A DNA stretch of 38,267 nt from Chersky-840 sp036511675 (lineage in GTDB: Bacteria > Actinomycetota > Acidimicrobiia > Acidimicrobiales > UBA8190). Location: positions 1 to 38,267 of the forward strand of contig DATCBU010000017.1 of assembly GCA_036511675.1 (NCBI GenBank), written 5' to 3'. Position 1 is the stretch's first letter; each line of letters starts with the position of its first letter. The notes below the pieces were generated by a model. It was not told the origin of the DNA and did no database searches. It saw nothing but the letters and a program-made list of their open reading frames with translations. The position numbers and the translations under genes are program-made. Below are positions 1 through 7,216 of this stretch, piece after piece.

Positions 1-130
1 CGCTTCAGCCATTGTGCAAGGTGGCTTCGGAGATCCCGAAGGCCTTGGCGATCTGATTGAGCGGAGCCTCGTGCTCGCGAGCGACGGCGACGACGTCGCG
101 ACGGAACTCGGCGGGAAAGGCTCTGGCCAT
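1..130 (-). pseudogene. IS3-family transposase OrfA, N-terminal part, frameshifted
   Basis: Reading leftward from an ATG at 130, the product begins MARAFPAEFRRDVVAVAR and continues through a helix-turn-helix (QIAKAFGISEATLHN). This is the start of the OrfA (HTH_Tnp_1) protein of IS3-type elements. OrfA normally continues as LHNWLKxAD. Here the frame reads LHNG and stops at 5-7. Inserting one base after the AA of the Asn codon would restore AAC TGG CTG AAG, so a single-base deletion has broken the gene. A ribosome binding site (AGGAAGGA) lies about 8 bases before the ATG. The rest of the element lies off the left edge. The family assignment rests on recognised motifs; the deletion is seen in the sequence, although a sequencing error cannot be excluded. 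Confidence 0.85.
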
Positions 131-176
131 GGTGCACATCCTTCCTGCGAGTAAGTACTCGACAGGTTAGGAGTCA
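1..176 (-). mobile_element. End of an IS3-type insertion sequence, approximate boundary
   Basis: The orfA fragment and its leader imply that one end of an IS3-like element lies just upstream of the ATG, somewhere around 160-180. A perfect 14-base palindrome (CGAGTA AG TACTCG) occupies 148-161. The stretch 156-176 read on the minus strand starts TGACTCCTAACCTG and could be the terminal inverted repeat. The other end is outside the window, so neither the inverted repeat nor a target-site duplication can be confirmed. Confidence 0.4.
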
Positions 177-499
177 TCCGCCTGGGCAGACCCGTGCCAA
201 TGTCCCGTTCTGCATCAGGTGCAGGCTTACGATCACCTACTCCGACAACCACGGACAGATCGTCTCCGACCTCCTGGCATCTCACTGGGCTGACGATCAT
301 CACCTCACTCGGTGCGGGACGCTGCGGCAGACGCGCGAAACAGACTGTGGCGGCAGCACCCGGAACTCCTGGAGCGGCTGGGGCGATGTCGGGCTCAGGC
401 GGTGGCACCCATGGCCGCGCCGGTTGAATCCGAGTAGTTCCAGGCTCACAATGCGACCTACGTCGAAGTAACCCATGGCAAAAGAAGAAGCGACCCCCG
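177..499. other. Gene-poor stretch between IS end and surface-protein gene
   Basis: No convincing gene is present. A plus-strand frame ending at the TAG at 435-437 reads like protein over its last 40 or so residues (RLWRQHPELLERLGRCRAQ), but an upstream stop leaves it without a good start. It may be a decayed relic. A GTG/ATG frame at 194-427 has a composition typical of chance frames. I recognise neither. Confidence 0.4.
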
Positions 500-3097
500 T
501 CAGCGCTGTGGATACTGCGGTGGGTCGTATGACGTGACTCCGTTGTCGCGAACGATCGGAGTCGCCCTGCCTAGTTTGAAGACGCGTTCTTGGTGAACTG
601 CAAACGGGTCGGGATACCAGCCGTCGGCGCCATTCGCGATTGGTCCGTCGCCATATGTGACGATCATGTCGCGGCTAGTCGCAACTTCGAGGCCCGCCAC
701 GTCGTTCCTGGTTCGCTCCTCACCGGCCATTCGACCTCTCGACGCCCTGGAACTCACATCCACAAGTTGTCGCAACACACGGCGTGGAATGTCGGCGAGA
801 ACAAGCATGAGAAGTCCGAGAATCATGATGGTCGCACCGACCAGAGTCATGGTTTTGAGTCCTGGACCCGGACCCGTAGTTGCAAGGGCGGGACTTGTCC
901 CGGTGCCCACGGTGGAACTCGCACCAGTGGCTCCAGAGGAACCTGCCACAGCGACCCCAGAGGACGATGAACTCGATGGGGAGGTAACTGGCGCTGAGGT
1001 TGTCGAAGGGGTCGATGTCGTTGTGGTGCCCGCGAGCAGTCCACCGTAGGTTTGGAGAGCGGCAACCCAATCGGTGGCGATGGCCCGTTGGGCTTGTGCC
1101 AGGGTGATCTCCCCCGAGCAGACGAGGTCGTTCAGTTTGTTCTCCAACGTGTCTTTGGTATTGGACGTGGAGTTGGCGTTCGGGTTGTCATTTGGTTCGA
1201 CCCACAAATTGGACGGGTCGTTCGGGTCGCCCCCCAGTTCCAGGGGGATCAGGTGATCGTATTCGGCGGTGAGCAGCGACCCGGTGTACCTGTAGGCGGC
1301 GGCTGACGCCACCTTCTCTTTCTGGGTGATGCTGTCTGGCGGGCGGATGGTCTCGGTGTAGCCGGCTTTACAGATCGTGGTGCCGATGTCGCCCTGACTG
1401 ACTAGCGGATTGATGGCTCCCGGGGTGCAAGTGGGATCGGGGAGCGGCGCCGCCCCCACGTAGCGGTAGTGACATGTCCCAGGTGCGGGCTGCGACTGAA
1501 CGGCGTAGGTCGTTTGTGGACCCGGACCGATCAGGATTGGTGGTGACGTGGACGGTAGGGAAGTTGAGGTGGGGCTCAATGTGGTGGGGCTCAATGTGGT
1601 GGGGACGATCGTCGCGGGAGGCGCGGTCTGCGTGATCGGGGGGGTCGACGTCGCGGGCGGCGCGGTCGGGGGATTGGCCGTAGCCGGTGGCGCTGTTGTT
1701 GTTGTTGTCGTCGTCGGGAGAGTGGGGATGAGCGTGGTCACGGGTGTGGTCACGGGTGTGGTCACGGGTGTGGTCACGGGTGTGGTCACGGGTGTGGTCA
1801 CGGGTGTGACCGTGACTGACTCTCCCACGGCGATCACCGGGGCGATGGGACTGGTCGTCGGCGCCATGGAAGTGATGCCCGAGGGCGTCAACGAGTTATT
1901 GGGATACGTCATGCAGGCGAATACCACGGAATTGCCCGCCAGCGTGAGCGAGAGGCTCGCAGAGGATTCTTGTTGGATGGTGACGGTGCCGCTCGTAGCG
2001 GTGAATCCGCTCACGGTGGCGGGGGTGGTGAGAAGTGACACGGTCACTCCCGCATCAGGAACCGGGGCGACGATAGGCATGTTGAAGTCGAGCGGGCCCT
2101 GAACGGTCGTTGTCGGGGTGGCATCAGTGGCGTAGATCTGGGTCGTTGCCGAGCCCATGATGTTGGGTTCAAGTGCTGCGGCGGCACCGACCAAGGACAA
2201 CGGTAGGGCCAATGTGATCTGGTAGTTGGCAAGGCTGAAGGACTGCCCGGCGGTGGGTGTTGCCGGCGAAAGGTCGGTCGAAGTCACGACGTCGTTGAGG
2301 ATGACGTTGCCCATGGGGCTCCCTGGACAATAGAGCTCGTAGGCCCCGGTGAGAATGCTCGGTGGTGGCGTGGTCGTTGTTGCTTTCGACGTCGTTGTCG
2401 TCGTTCCAGGAATCGTGGAGGTTGACGCGCTCGTCGTCGTTGGTGAACCTGCCGTCACGATCACGGGTGCGATCGGGGATGCCGACGGAGGAGACGTCGT
2501 GACACCCGATGGTGTGATGTTGTCATTTGCATAGGCGGTGCACGTGAGGTCCACGCTATTACCCGACACGGTTAGCGTTAGAGCGACACGTCCATCTTGT
2601 TGAATCGCGATGTCGCTGCTCATGGCGGTAAACGGACCAACAGACTGTGGGGCGGAAGCCAGAGTCAGGCTCAAGCCACCGGCCGGAACGGGGCTCGGGA
2701 TGGGAACGTCAAAGTTGAGTGGGCCAACGGCGGTAATGGCAGGAGTCGCCCCGGTGACATCGACTTGCGCGGTCGCCGAGCCCTTCAGATCAGGCTGAAG
2801 TGCGGCGACTGCAGAGACAAGCGATGAGGGGATGCTGACGGCGGTCTGGTAGCCCGACAGGGTAAATTGCTGGCCTGAAATAGGAGCCGCTGGAGAAATC
2901 GATCCCGAGGTCGTGACGTCGTTCAGAACGACGCTTCCCAGAGGCGTTCCGGGACAATAGAGCTCGTACGGTGCACTGGCGGCGAGAGCCGACGCCGAGG
3001 TCTGGGTATTGACGGAGAACTCTGTGACGGCACCCAGCACCAGCAATGCCATGCCTCCCACGCTGATCAGAACGCGTGCCATCTTCAGGCGTATCAA
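500..3097 (-). CDS. Large surface protein with HNH-like nuclease domain, LATTG motif and cytoplasmic tail
   Basis: The product is 865 residues from a TTG start; an in-frame ATG at 3082 is the alternative, and neither has a clear ribosome site. Residues 1-42 form a signal peptide (hydrophobic 9-25). Two tandem copies of a beta-rich domain follow (44-216 and 253-424), each opening YELYCPG and ending in a second Cys (C48/C186, C257/C395) and TPSG. Residues 217-250 and 425-530 are Thr/Pro stalks. Residues 541-680 resemble secreted HNH-type nucleases: DHLIPLELGG (614-623), SNLW (629-632), KDTLENKL (648-655), and Cys pairs including C576 and C660. After a Ser/Thr/Gly linker come LATTG (738-742), a transmembrane helix (about 749-769) and a basic stop-transfer stretch. 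The roughly 95-residue tail ends in a DUF2510-like GWYPDPF motif (826-832). Inference: an envelope-anchored nuclease or adhesin. Nuclease activity is unproven. Confidence 0.85.
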   Translation of the reverse strand: MIRLKMARVLISVGGMALLVLGAVTEFSVNTQTSASALAASAPYELYCPGTPLGSVVLNDVTTSGSISPAAPISGQQFTLSGYQTAVSIPSSLVSAVAALQPDLKGSATAQVDVTGATPAITAVGPLNFDVPIPSPVPAGGLSLTLASAPQSVGPFTAMSSDIAIQQDGRVALTLTVSGNSVDLTCTAYANDNITPSGVTTSPPSASPIAPVIVTAGSPTTTSASTSTIPGTTTTTSKATTTTPPPSILTGAYELYCPGSPMGNVILNDVVTSTDLSPATPTAGQSFSLANYQITLALPLSLVGAAAALEPNIMGSATTQIYATDATPTTTVQGPLDFNMPIVAPVPDAGVTVSLLTTPATVSGFTATSGTVTIQQESSASLSLTLAGNSVVFACMTYPNNSLTPSGITSMAPTTSPIAPVIAVGESVTVTPVTTPVTTPVTTPVTTPVTTPVTTLIPTLPTTTTTTTAPPATANPPTAPPATSTPPITQTAPPATIVPTTLSPTTLSPTSTSLPSTSPPILIGPGPQTTYAVQSQPAPGTCHYRYVGAAPLPDPTCTPGAINPLVSQGDIGTTICKAGYTETIRPPDSITQKEKVASAAAYRYTGSLLTAEYDHLIPLELGGDPNDPSNLWVEPNDNPNANSTSNTKDTLENKLNDLVCSGEITLAQAQRAIATDWVAALQTYGGLLAGTTTTSTPSTTSAPVTSPSSSSSSGVAVAGSSGATGASSTVGTGTSPALATTGPGPGLKTMTLVGATIMILGLLMLVLADIPRRVLRQLVDVSSRASRGRMAGEERTRNDVAGLEVATSRDMIVTYGDGPIANGADGWYPDPFAVHQERVFKLGRATPIVRDNGVTSYDPPQYPQR
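1734..1805 (+). repeat. Six exact tandem copies of a 12-base repeat inside the surface-protein gene
   Basis: The unit GTGGTCACGGGT is repeated six times without mismatch and followed by a degenerate partial copy. On the coding (minus) strand it encodes repeated TPVT in the stalk between the second beta domain and the nuclease-like domain. The repeat length is a multiple of three, so slippage would change stalk length without breaking the frame. A related duplication, GGGGCTCAATGTGGT, occurs twice just downstream at about 1571-1601. Confidence 0.95.
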
Positions 3098-3630
3098 CTT
3101 TCAGCCGACGTGTTAGCTCCATGGTTATGCGAGCACAGGGAGCCATGGAAACATACATCATCAATAGTGAGGAGGGTGATACCGATCGAGGCTCAGGATC
3201 CTCATTTCACTCGTGGGGCACATTGGTAACAGACCACCGGGTAATAACAGACCACTTGGGTAATAGAGAGGGTAGCTCGCGAGGCTGCGGCCGACGGTTG
3301 CTTGGTCAAGGCTGCGTTTTGTCATCGTAGCTCTTCGTGGACACGATGCCGAACCTCTGTCTTCGGGCCTAGGCCATCGGTCTTCAATCAACGTCGGGCG
3401 CCCATGATTCGGGAGTTCTCCGACCGGTTGAGGCCGACACGGGGCGGCAAGAGCGGAGCCATACCGAAACTCGACACTGAAGAAGGGTCCGGCTCCCGCC
3501 AGATCAAAACAACAAATGAGTGGCGCGCCCTCCCAAATTGCAACCAAGCGCCGCCCTGGAGTTCAAACGACGCCTGGATCGGACAGAGGAAGACGAGTCA
3601 GCGCCCACGTCCCTCCCTTCTAGACGAGTT
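3098..3630. promoter_or_regulatory. Divergent intergenic region between surface-protein gene and kinase gene
   Basis: About 530 bases separate the starts of two divergently transcribed genes, so both promoters should lie here. No reading frame in it looks like a real protein. The most distinct element is the direct repeat at 3227-3262. A possible minus-strand -10 hexamer (TATGTT, near 3151-3156) was noted, but no convincing -35 accompanies it. The region is more AT-rich than the core part of the window. Confidence 0.45.
3227..3262. repeat. Two imperfect direct repeats, possible operator
   Basis: TAACAGACCAC occurs at 3227-3237 and again at 3245-3255, an 18-base period. Each copy is followed by a two-base variable step and GGGTAA. 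Short direct repeats in a divergent promoter region are typical of regulator binding sites, but no known operator was recognised and no regulator gene is adjacent. Function is inference only. Confidence 0.4.
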
Positions 3631-5367
3631 ATGGCCGAACTGGAAGAATGTATTAGTTCCGCCTCGCGCTGCTGCACGGAGAATCATCAATTGGAATGCC
3701 TCACCGCCGAAGACCCCGAGTTCCTAGGTCCGTATCGTCTACACGGTCGGGTGGGAACAGGCGGGATGGGAGTCGTCTACCTCGCAGAGAGTCCTGAGGG
3801 CAGACAGGTCGCGCTCAAGCTGATTCGCGCGGAGCTCACTAAGGATCCAGCATTTCGTGCGCGGTTCCGGCGAGAAGTTGTCGCCAGTCAGAAAGTCAGT
3901 GGTATTTGTACGGCCAAGTACATCGACGCCGAGCTCGACGGTCCGCAACCCTATGTCGTGACTGAGTACATCGAAGGTGGCAATCTCGCCGACTACGTTG
4001 CCGATCACGGTCCCCTCCGCAACGACCAACTGGTTGGCTTAGCCGTTGGGCTCGCTGAAGCCGTAGTCGCCATGCATGCGGCGGGAGTCATCCACAGGGA
4101 CCTGAAGCCTTCAAACGTGCTCATGGCGCCGGACGGGCCGAAGGTTGTCGACTTCGGCATTGCTCAATCTGTGGACGGCTCTACCTTGACTGAGGTTGGG
4201 CTCATCGTGGGCTCGCCGTCGTGCATGGCACCTGAACAAGCCAATGGGGGACGGACAACCTCAGCGACGGACGTATTTGCTTGGGGTGCCACCGTGGGAT
4301 TTGCCGCTACAGGTCGCTCACCGTTCGGTGATGGCCGACCCGAGACGGTGCTCTACCGGGTCGTACACGAAGAGCCAGACCTCAGAGGCATCGATCCCAA
4401 ACTCAAGCCCATTGTTGCGGCTACCCTGGCTAAGGACCCGACGGAGCGCCCCGCTGCGGACAAGCTGTTGGTGAGCGTCGTCCAGAACACCTTGTCTGGT
4501 TCCCAAGCTCCCGGCGGAAATGTCGCATCCACGACCCTGGTGTTGGATCGGACATGGCGACACGGCGTCGCCAAGGCCCCCTCACGATGGCATCGGCGCA
4601 AATCGCGACGGAAGCGTGCCGTGTGGGTCGGAGCGTCAATCGTAGTCCTGGTCTCGATGCTCGTCACTGTTGTCGTGTTCGCGCAGCCCTTGATTTCGCC
4701 GAAAGGTGTGAGCATTGACGCGTTGGTAACCGCGACAGGAAGCGGCCCACAGATCAGCTCAATCCTCAGTACGGCGCCCCCGTCAGACTTGCTGGTGGCG
4801 ATGGTATCAACGGAATTCGAGCAGTCGATCATCGTCTCTGGTGGGGGGCTCGCGTGGACTCAAGTGGCACGCTACATCGGTGATGCCACCACAGCCGGAC
4901 AGGACATCGAGGTGTGGACCGCACGTGCCCCTCGAAGGCACTCACGCGTGACCGTTATCTCGTCAATGACCGGGCCTTCGCCTTGGTTTCAGTCGTTGAC
5001 GGTCATGGCGTTTGGCGATGCAGTGGGTGTGGGCGCAATCGCCAAGGCGTGCTATTCGGTTTCGGCATGCACGAGCCCCAGTTTCACGCCGCGCCTTTCA
5101 GTAACCCCGACACAGACTGGGTCGAGGATCGTAGGCGTAGGGTACGATTACAGCGACCACCGAGCGAGGTCGGTAACTCGCGACCAGACTCTGGATCAGC
5201 AGGCGTTCGACCAGACGGAACGTGCCACCATGTGGGTCCAAACCTTCAACTCGCTGACCGTGGCGCGATTGCCCGTCTCTATCGGCGATACCGCAGCGGC
5301 GACTGACGACTGGGCGCTGGTCGTATTCGAGGTCACGCCCAAGCAGGGTTCGGCTCGAAACGCATGA
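3631..5367 (+). CDS. Receptor-type Ser/Thr protein kinase with an atypical extracellular domain
   Basis: Numbered from the ATG at 3631 (578 residues; an in-frame GTG at 3520 would add 37 residues lacking a visible ribosome site). A Hanks-type kinase domain spans about 34-278: glycine loop GTGGMG (42-47), catalytic lysine in VALKLI (K63), HRDLKPSN (155-162), DFG (174-176) and APE (200-202). All key residues are present, so an active PknB-like kinase is expected. A basic juxtamembrane stretch leads to one transmembrane helix (about 330-353). The outer part of some 220 residues has no PASTA, NHL or TPR repeats. It resembles a beta-sandwich segment seen in actinobacterial secreted proteins (SxLLVAM, GLAWTQV, EVWTARAP, SLTVMAF). 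It is divergent from the surface-protein gene, so that protein may be a partner; this is inference. Confidence 0.88.
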   Translation: MAELEECISSASRCCTENHQLECLTAEDPEFLGPYRLHGRVGTGGMGVVYLAESPEGRQVALKLIRAELTKDPAFRARFRREVVASQKVSGICTAKYIDAELDGPQPYVVTEYIEGGNLADYVADHGPLRNDQLVGLAVGLAEAVVAMHAAGVIHRDLKPSNVLMAPDGPKVVDFGIAQSVDGSTLTEVGLIVGSPSCMAPEQANGGRTTSATDVFAWGATVGFAATGRSPFGDGRPETVLYRVVHEEPDLRGIDPKLKPIVAATLAKDPTERPAADKLLVSVVQNTLSGSQAPGGNVASTTLVLDRTWRHGVAKAPSRWHRRKSRRKRAVWVGASIVVLVSMLVTVVVFAQPLISPKGVSIDALVTATGSGPQISSILSTAPPSDLLVAMVSTEFEQSIIVSGGGLAWTQVARYIGDATTAGQDIEVWTARAPRRHSRVTVISSMTGPSPWFQSLTVMAFGDAVGVGAIAKACYSVSACTSPSFTPRLSVTPTQTGSRIVGVGYDYSDHRARSVTRDQTLDQQAFDQTERATMWVQTFNSLTVARLPVSIGDTAAATDDWALVVFEVTPKQGSARNA

Positions 5368-6151
5368 CTCAGGCCCGATCAGTGACCGCCATCATGACGG
5401 TGGACGATGCCCGAGCTCGGCCAATCAGGTAGCTAATCCCTCGGTGTCCCCCGGTGTCCCCCGGTGAGGGAGTGGGCCTCGGTTCCTCCATGGACATGGT
5501 TGGAACTCCGTGGCCCCAGCTGCCTTCCACGATCCGCCGTTCAGTGACCGCCTGACCGACACTCGATGATCCTGATGGCCCAAACACGGCCCGCGGAGCC
5601 TCCCGTACCTTCCTGAGCGCCGTAGCACCGGTTGTCCAGTCAGGCCGCCCATTCGGTGGGCAACTACCGTGGACCAATGGTCGGATACGCGTCTCCGACA
5701 CGTTCTGTTGTACACGCGCTGGTCCCATGCTCGCAGACACCATTCTGGTCTGGGGGGTCATACGCCACCTCGACACCGAGTTCGGCGTCCACCTCAGCCC
5801 TGAGCTTCAGGTCAGCGCTGACGGTCACATTGGCCGACTTCGATGGCCTTGTCCAAAGATCGTCAGCTGGCGAGTGTTAGCCCTGAGCCTGGCGCACCGT
5901 GTCTTGGAGGTCCGGTCGTCCCTGCGTCTCTTGATGACGGCGTAATGCCATCAAGGCGCTGAACCTCGACACCGTCTCCTCGGACCAGTCACACGAGCAG
6001 GAGACCACCCATAGGTCACGACGGTGACGGACCTTGGTCCGGTGCTTCGGCGGTCTGCGCTGAGTGGCCACGGCTGCTCATGATGGCATATCGATAGCGA
6101 AGGCCACCTGAACGAAGGCACGTGCTCATGGTGGCGACGCGAGCCATTGGC
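5368..6151. other. Gap of about 780 bases with no recognisable gene
   Basis: Several overlapping frames exist on both strands, but none has a recognisable domain, a good ribosome site and plausible composition together. The start of the gap has a 10-base tandem repeat (CGGTGTCCCC, two and a half copies near 5441-5466). The only frame I would keep as a candidate is the short minus-strand one at 5877-6071. The stretch could be decayed coding sequence. Confidence 0.5.
5877..6071 (-). CDS. Possible small protein with a Cys/Trp/His pattern
   Basis: A GTG-started frame of 64 residues contains RRDLWVVSCSCDWSE followed by an alanine/arginine helix with a histidine (ALRRHQE). Small actinobacterial proteins with a W-x-V-x-C-x-C-x-W core followed by a histidine are familiar to me, and this frame fits loosely. 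There is no clear ribosome binding site and the flanks look non-coding. It may equally be chance or a remnant. Confidence 0.25.
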   Translation of the reverse strand: MATQRRPPKHRTKVRHRRDLWVVSCSCDWSEETVSRFSALMALRRHQETQGRPDLQDTVRQAQG

Positions 6152-6841
6152 CTACGTGTATGCGACCCGTACGGCAACTTGGACAAGGTTGTTGGAGCCC
6201 TTGGCCTGATAGAAGACGGTCCATGGTTGGGAACTGCGGTCCGGGTCTCCGTAGATGACACCTTGTGGGCACACGTAGTTCAAGCGCCTCGTCCCAAGCG
6301 CCGCCGTCGCACCCTGCGTAAAGACGCATGTCTGACCGTCGGCGAGCAGCAAGGTCCACGGGTCTGTGTTTGGACTGACCGAGTTCGCGTGCAACGGGCT
6401 GTCGGGTACGACCTCGACGGCGTGCAGGTCCAACGGGCTCGCGAAACACAGCAAGGGGGCAGAAAAGGTGTACGGGTTGGTGAAACAGGGATCGGCGATG
6501 TTCCCTCCATTGGGCTCAGGATGGTCGAGGAAACATCGATAGGCATCTGCCCGACTGTCGTCGCCTTCTGACCCCGGTTGGCATTGGGCAGACGAATGGA
6601 ACGTGACAATCACACCTGGCCCCGGTCCGCTGGCAATGAAGGGGTTGAATATGACCACCTGGGTGCTGGCGACAGCCGTCGTAGACGTGGCGTTGGAAGT
6701 GGTCGTGGAGGACACGACCGATGATGTCGATCCAGCAGGCTTCGGACGGCTGTCCGTTGCACTACAGGCCGTAGTTGCCAACGCGATCACAAGAAGGAGT
6801 GTCTTGATTGATGCAAGGTCAGTCCTGGTAAATCGCATCAT
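6152..6841 (-). CDS. Putative secreted lipoprotein of unknown function
   Basis: The start is taken as the ATG at 6841 because GGGAGG lies 9 bases before it; GTG at 6844 and TTG at 6847 are in frame. The protein of about 229 residues has a basic N-terminus, a hydrophobic segment (TLLLVIALATTAC) and a lipobox-like TTAC, so it is probably lipid-anchored. A Ser/Thr-rich linker follows, then a domain of about 170 residues with several cysteines (CQPGSEGDD, YRCFLDHP, DPCFTNPY, LLCFASP, TCVFTQGA, YVCPQG) that could form disulfides outside the membrane. No known family was recognised. Like its neighbours it has lower GC than the core genes, and it stands alone without an operon partner. Confidence 0.7.
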   Translation of the reverse strand: MMRFTRTDLASIKTLLLVIALATTACSATDSRPKPAGSTSSVVSSTTTSNATSTTAVASTQVVIFNPFIASGPGPGVIVTFHSSAQCQPGSEGDDSRADAYRCFLDHPEPNGGNIADPCFTNPYTFSAPLLCFASPLDLHAVEVVPDSPLHANSVSPNTDPWTLLLADGQTCVFTQGATAALGTRRLNYVCPQGVIYGDPDRSSQPWTVFYQAKGSNNLVQVAVRVAYT

Positions 6842-7216
6842 CACCAACCACCTCCCAAAAGCCGTGCCCTGGATCTTCCCACCACGGCGAATCTCGACGG
6901 TACGCCTCAGGAATCTTCGTCAGCGAGCTACCTCTGTAGCTTGTGCCTCAGCCTCCAGAGTCTCCGTTCGATCGGAATGCTCACTCCCATCGAATATATG
7001 AGATGCTCGATTTGTCCCAACAACCAGTGGCATGAATTCCAGCATGCTGACTCTGAGAAACCCAAGGCACATCACTCTTTCTTTCTTCTGCTTCGGGGAG
7101 TCGAAATCCGAAGGGTGCCCCGGTTGAAGCACCGGGGGTGCGGATGTGGACGAGGAAACCGTAACCTCGTGGGTAGCTCGCAACGCTTGGTGCCCAACTC
7201 ACAGGGGAGACCACAG
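6842..7216. other. Intergenic region between lipoprotein and serine hydrolase genes
   Basis: The two flanking genes are divergent, so promoters for both are expected here. A frame continues upstream of the serine hydrolase start, but its composition does not look coding. A 7-base-pair inverted repeat (CCCCGGT, six-base loop, ACCGGGG) lies near 7118-7137. Base composition changes from mixed to strongly GC-rich from about 7.1 kb onward. Confidence 0.4.

Noticed and set aside
194..427. 77-residue plus-strand frame near the IS end
   Set aside because: Composition is that of chance GC-rich sequence (Gly/Ala/Ser/Thr), there is no ribosome site, and another frame in the same stretch looks more protein-like.
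1734..1805. CRISPR array
   Set aside because: The 12-base units are directly abutting with no spacers and encode TPVT in frame.
1548..2102. Long plus-strand frame rich in Val/Gly opposite the surface-protein stalk
   Set aside because: It is the antisense of Thr/Pro repeats; its VTGVVTG pattern only mirrors the minus-strand repeat.
3516..3623. ATG frame MSGAPSQIATK before the kinase
   Set aside because: It stops after 35 residues and shows no ribosome site or recognisable content.
7118..7137. Riboswitch or terminator before the serine hydrolase
   Set aside because: There is only a 7-bp stem with no conserved riboswitch core, and its position ahead of the gene without a T-run gives no support for either.
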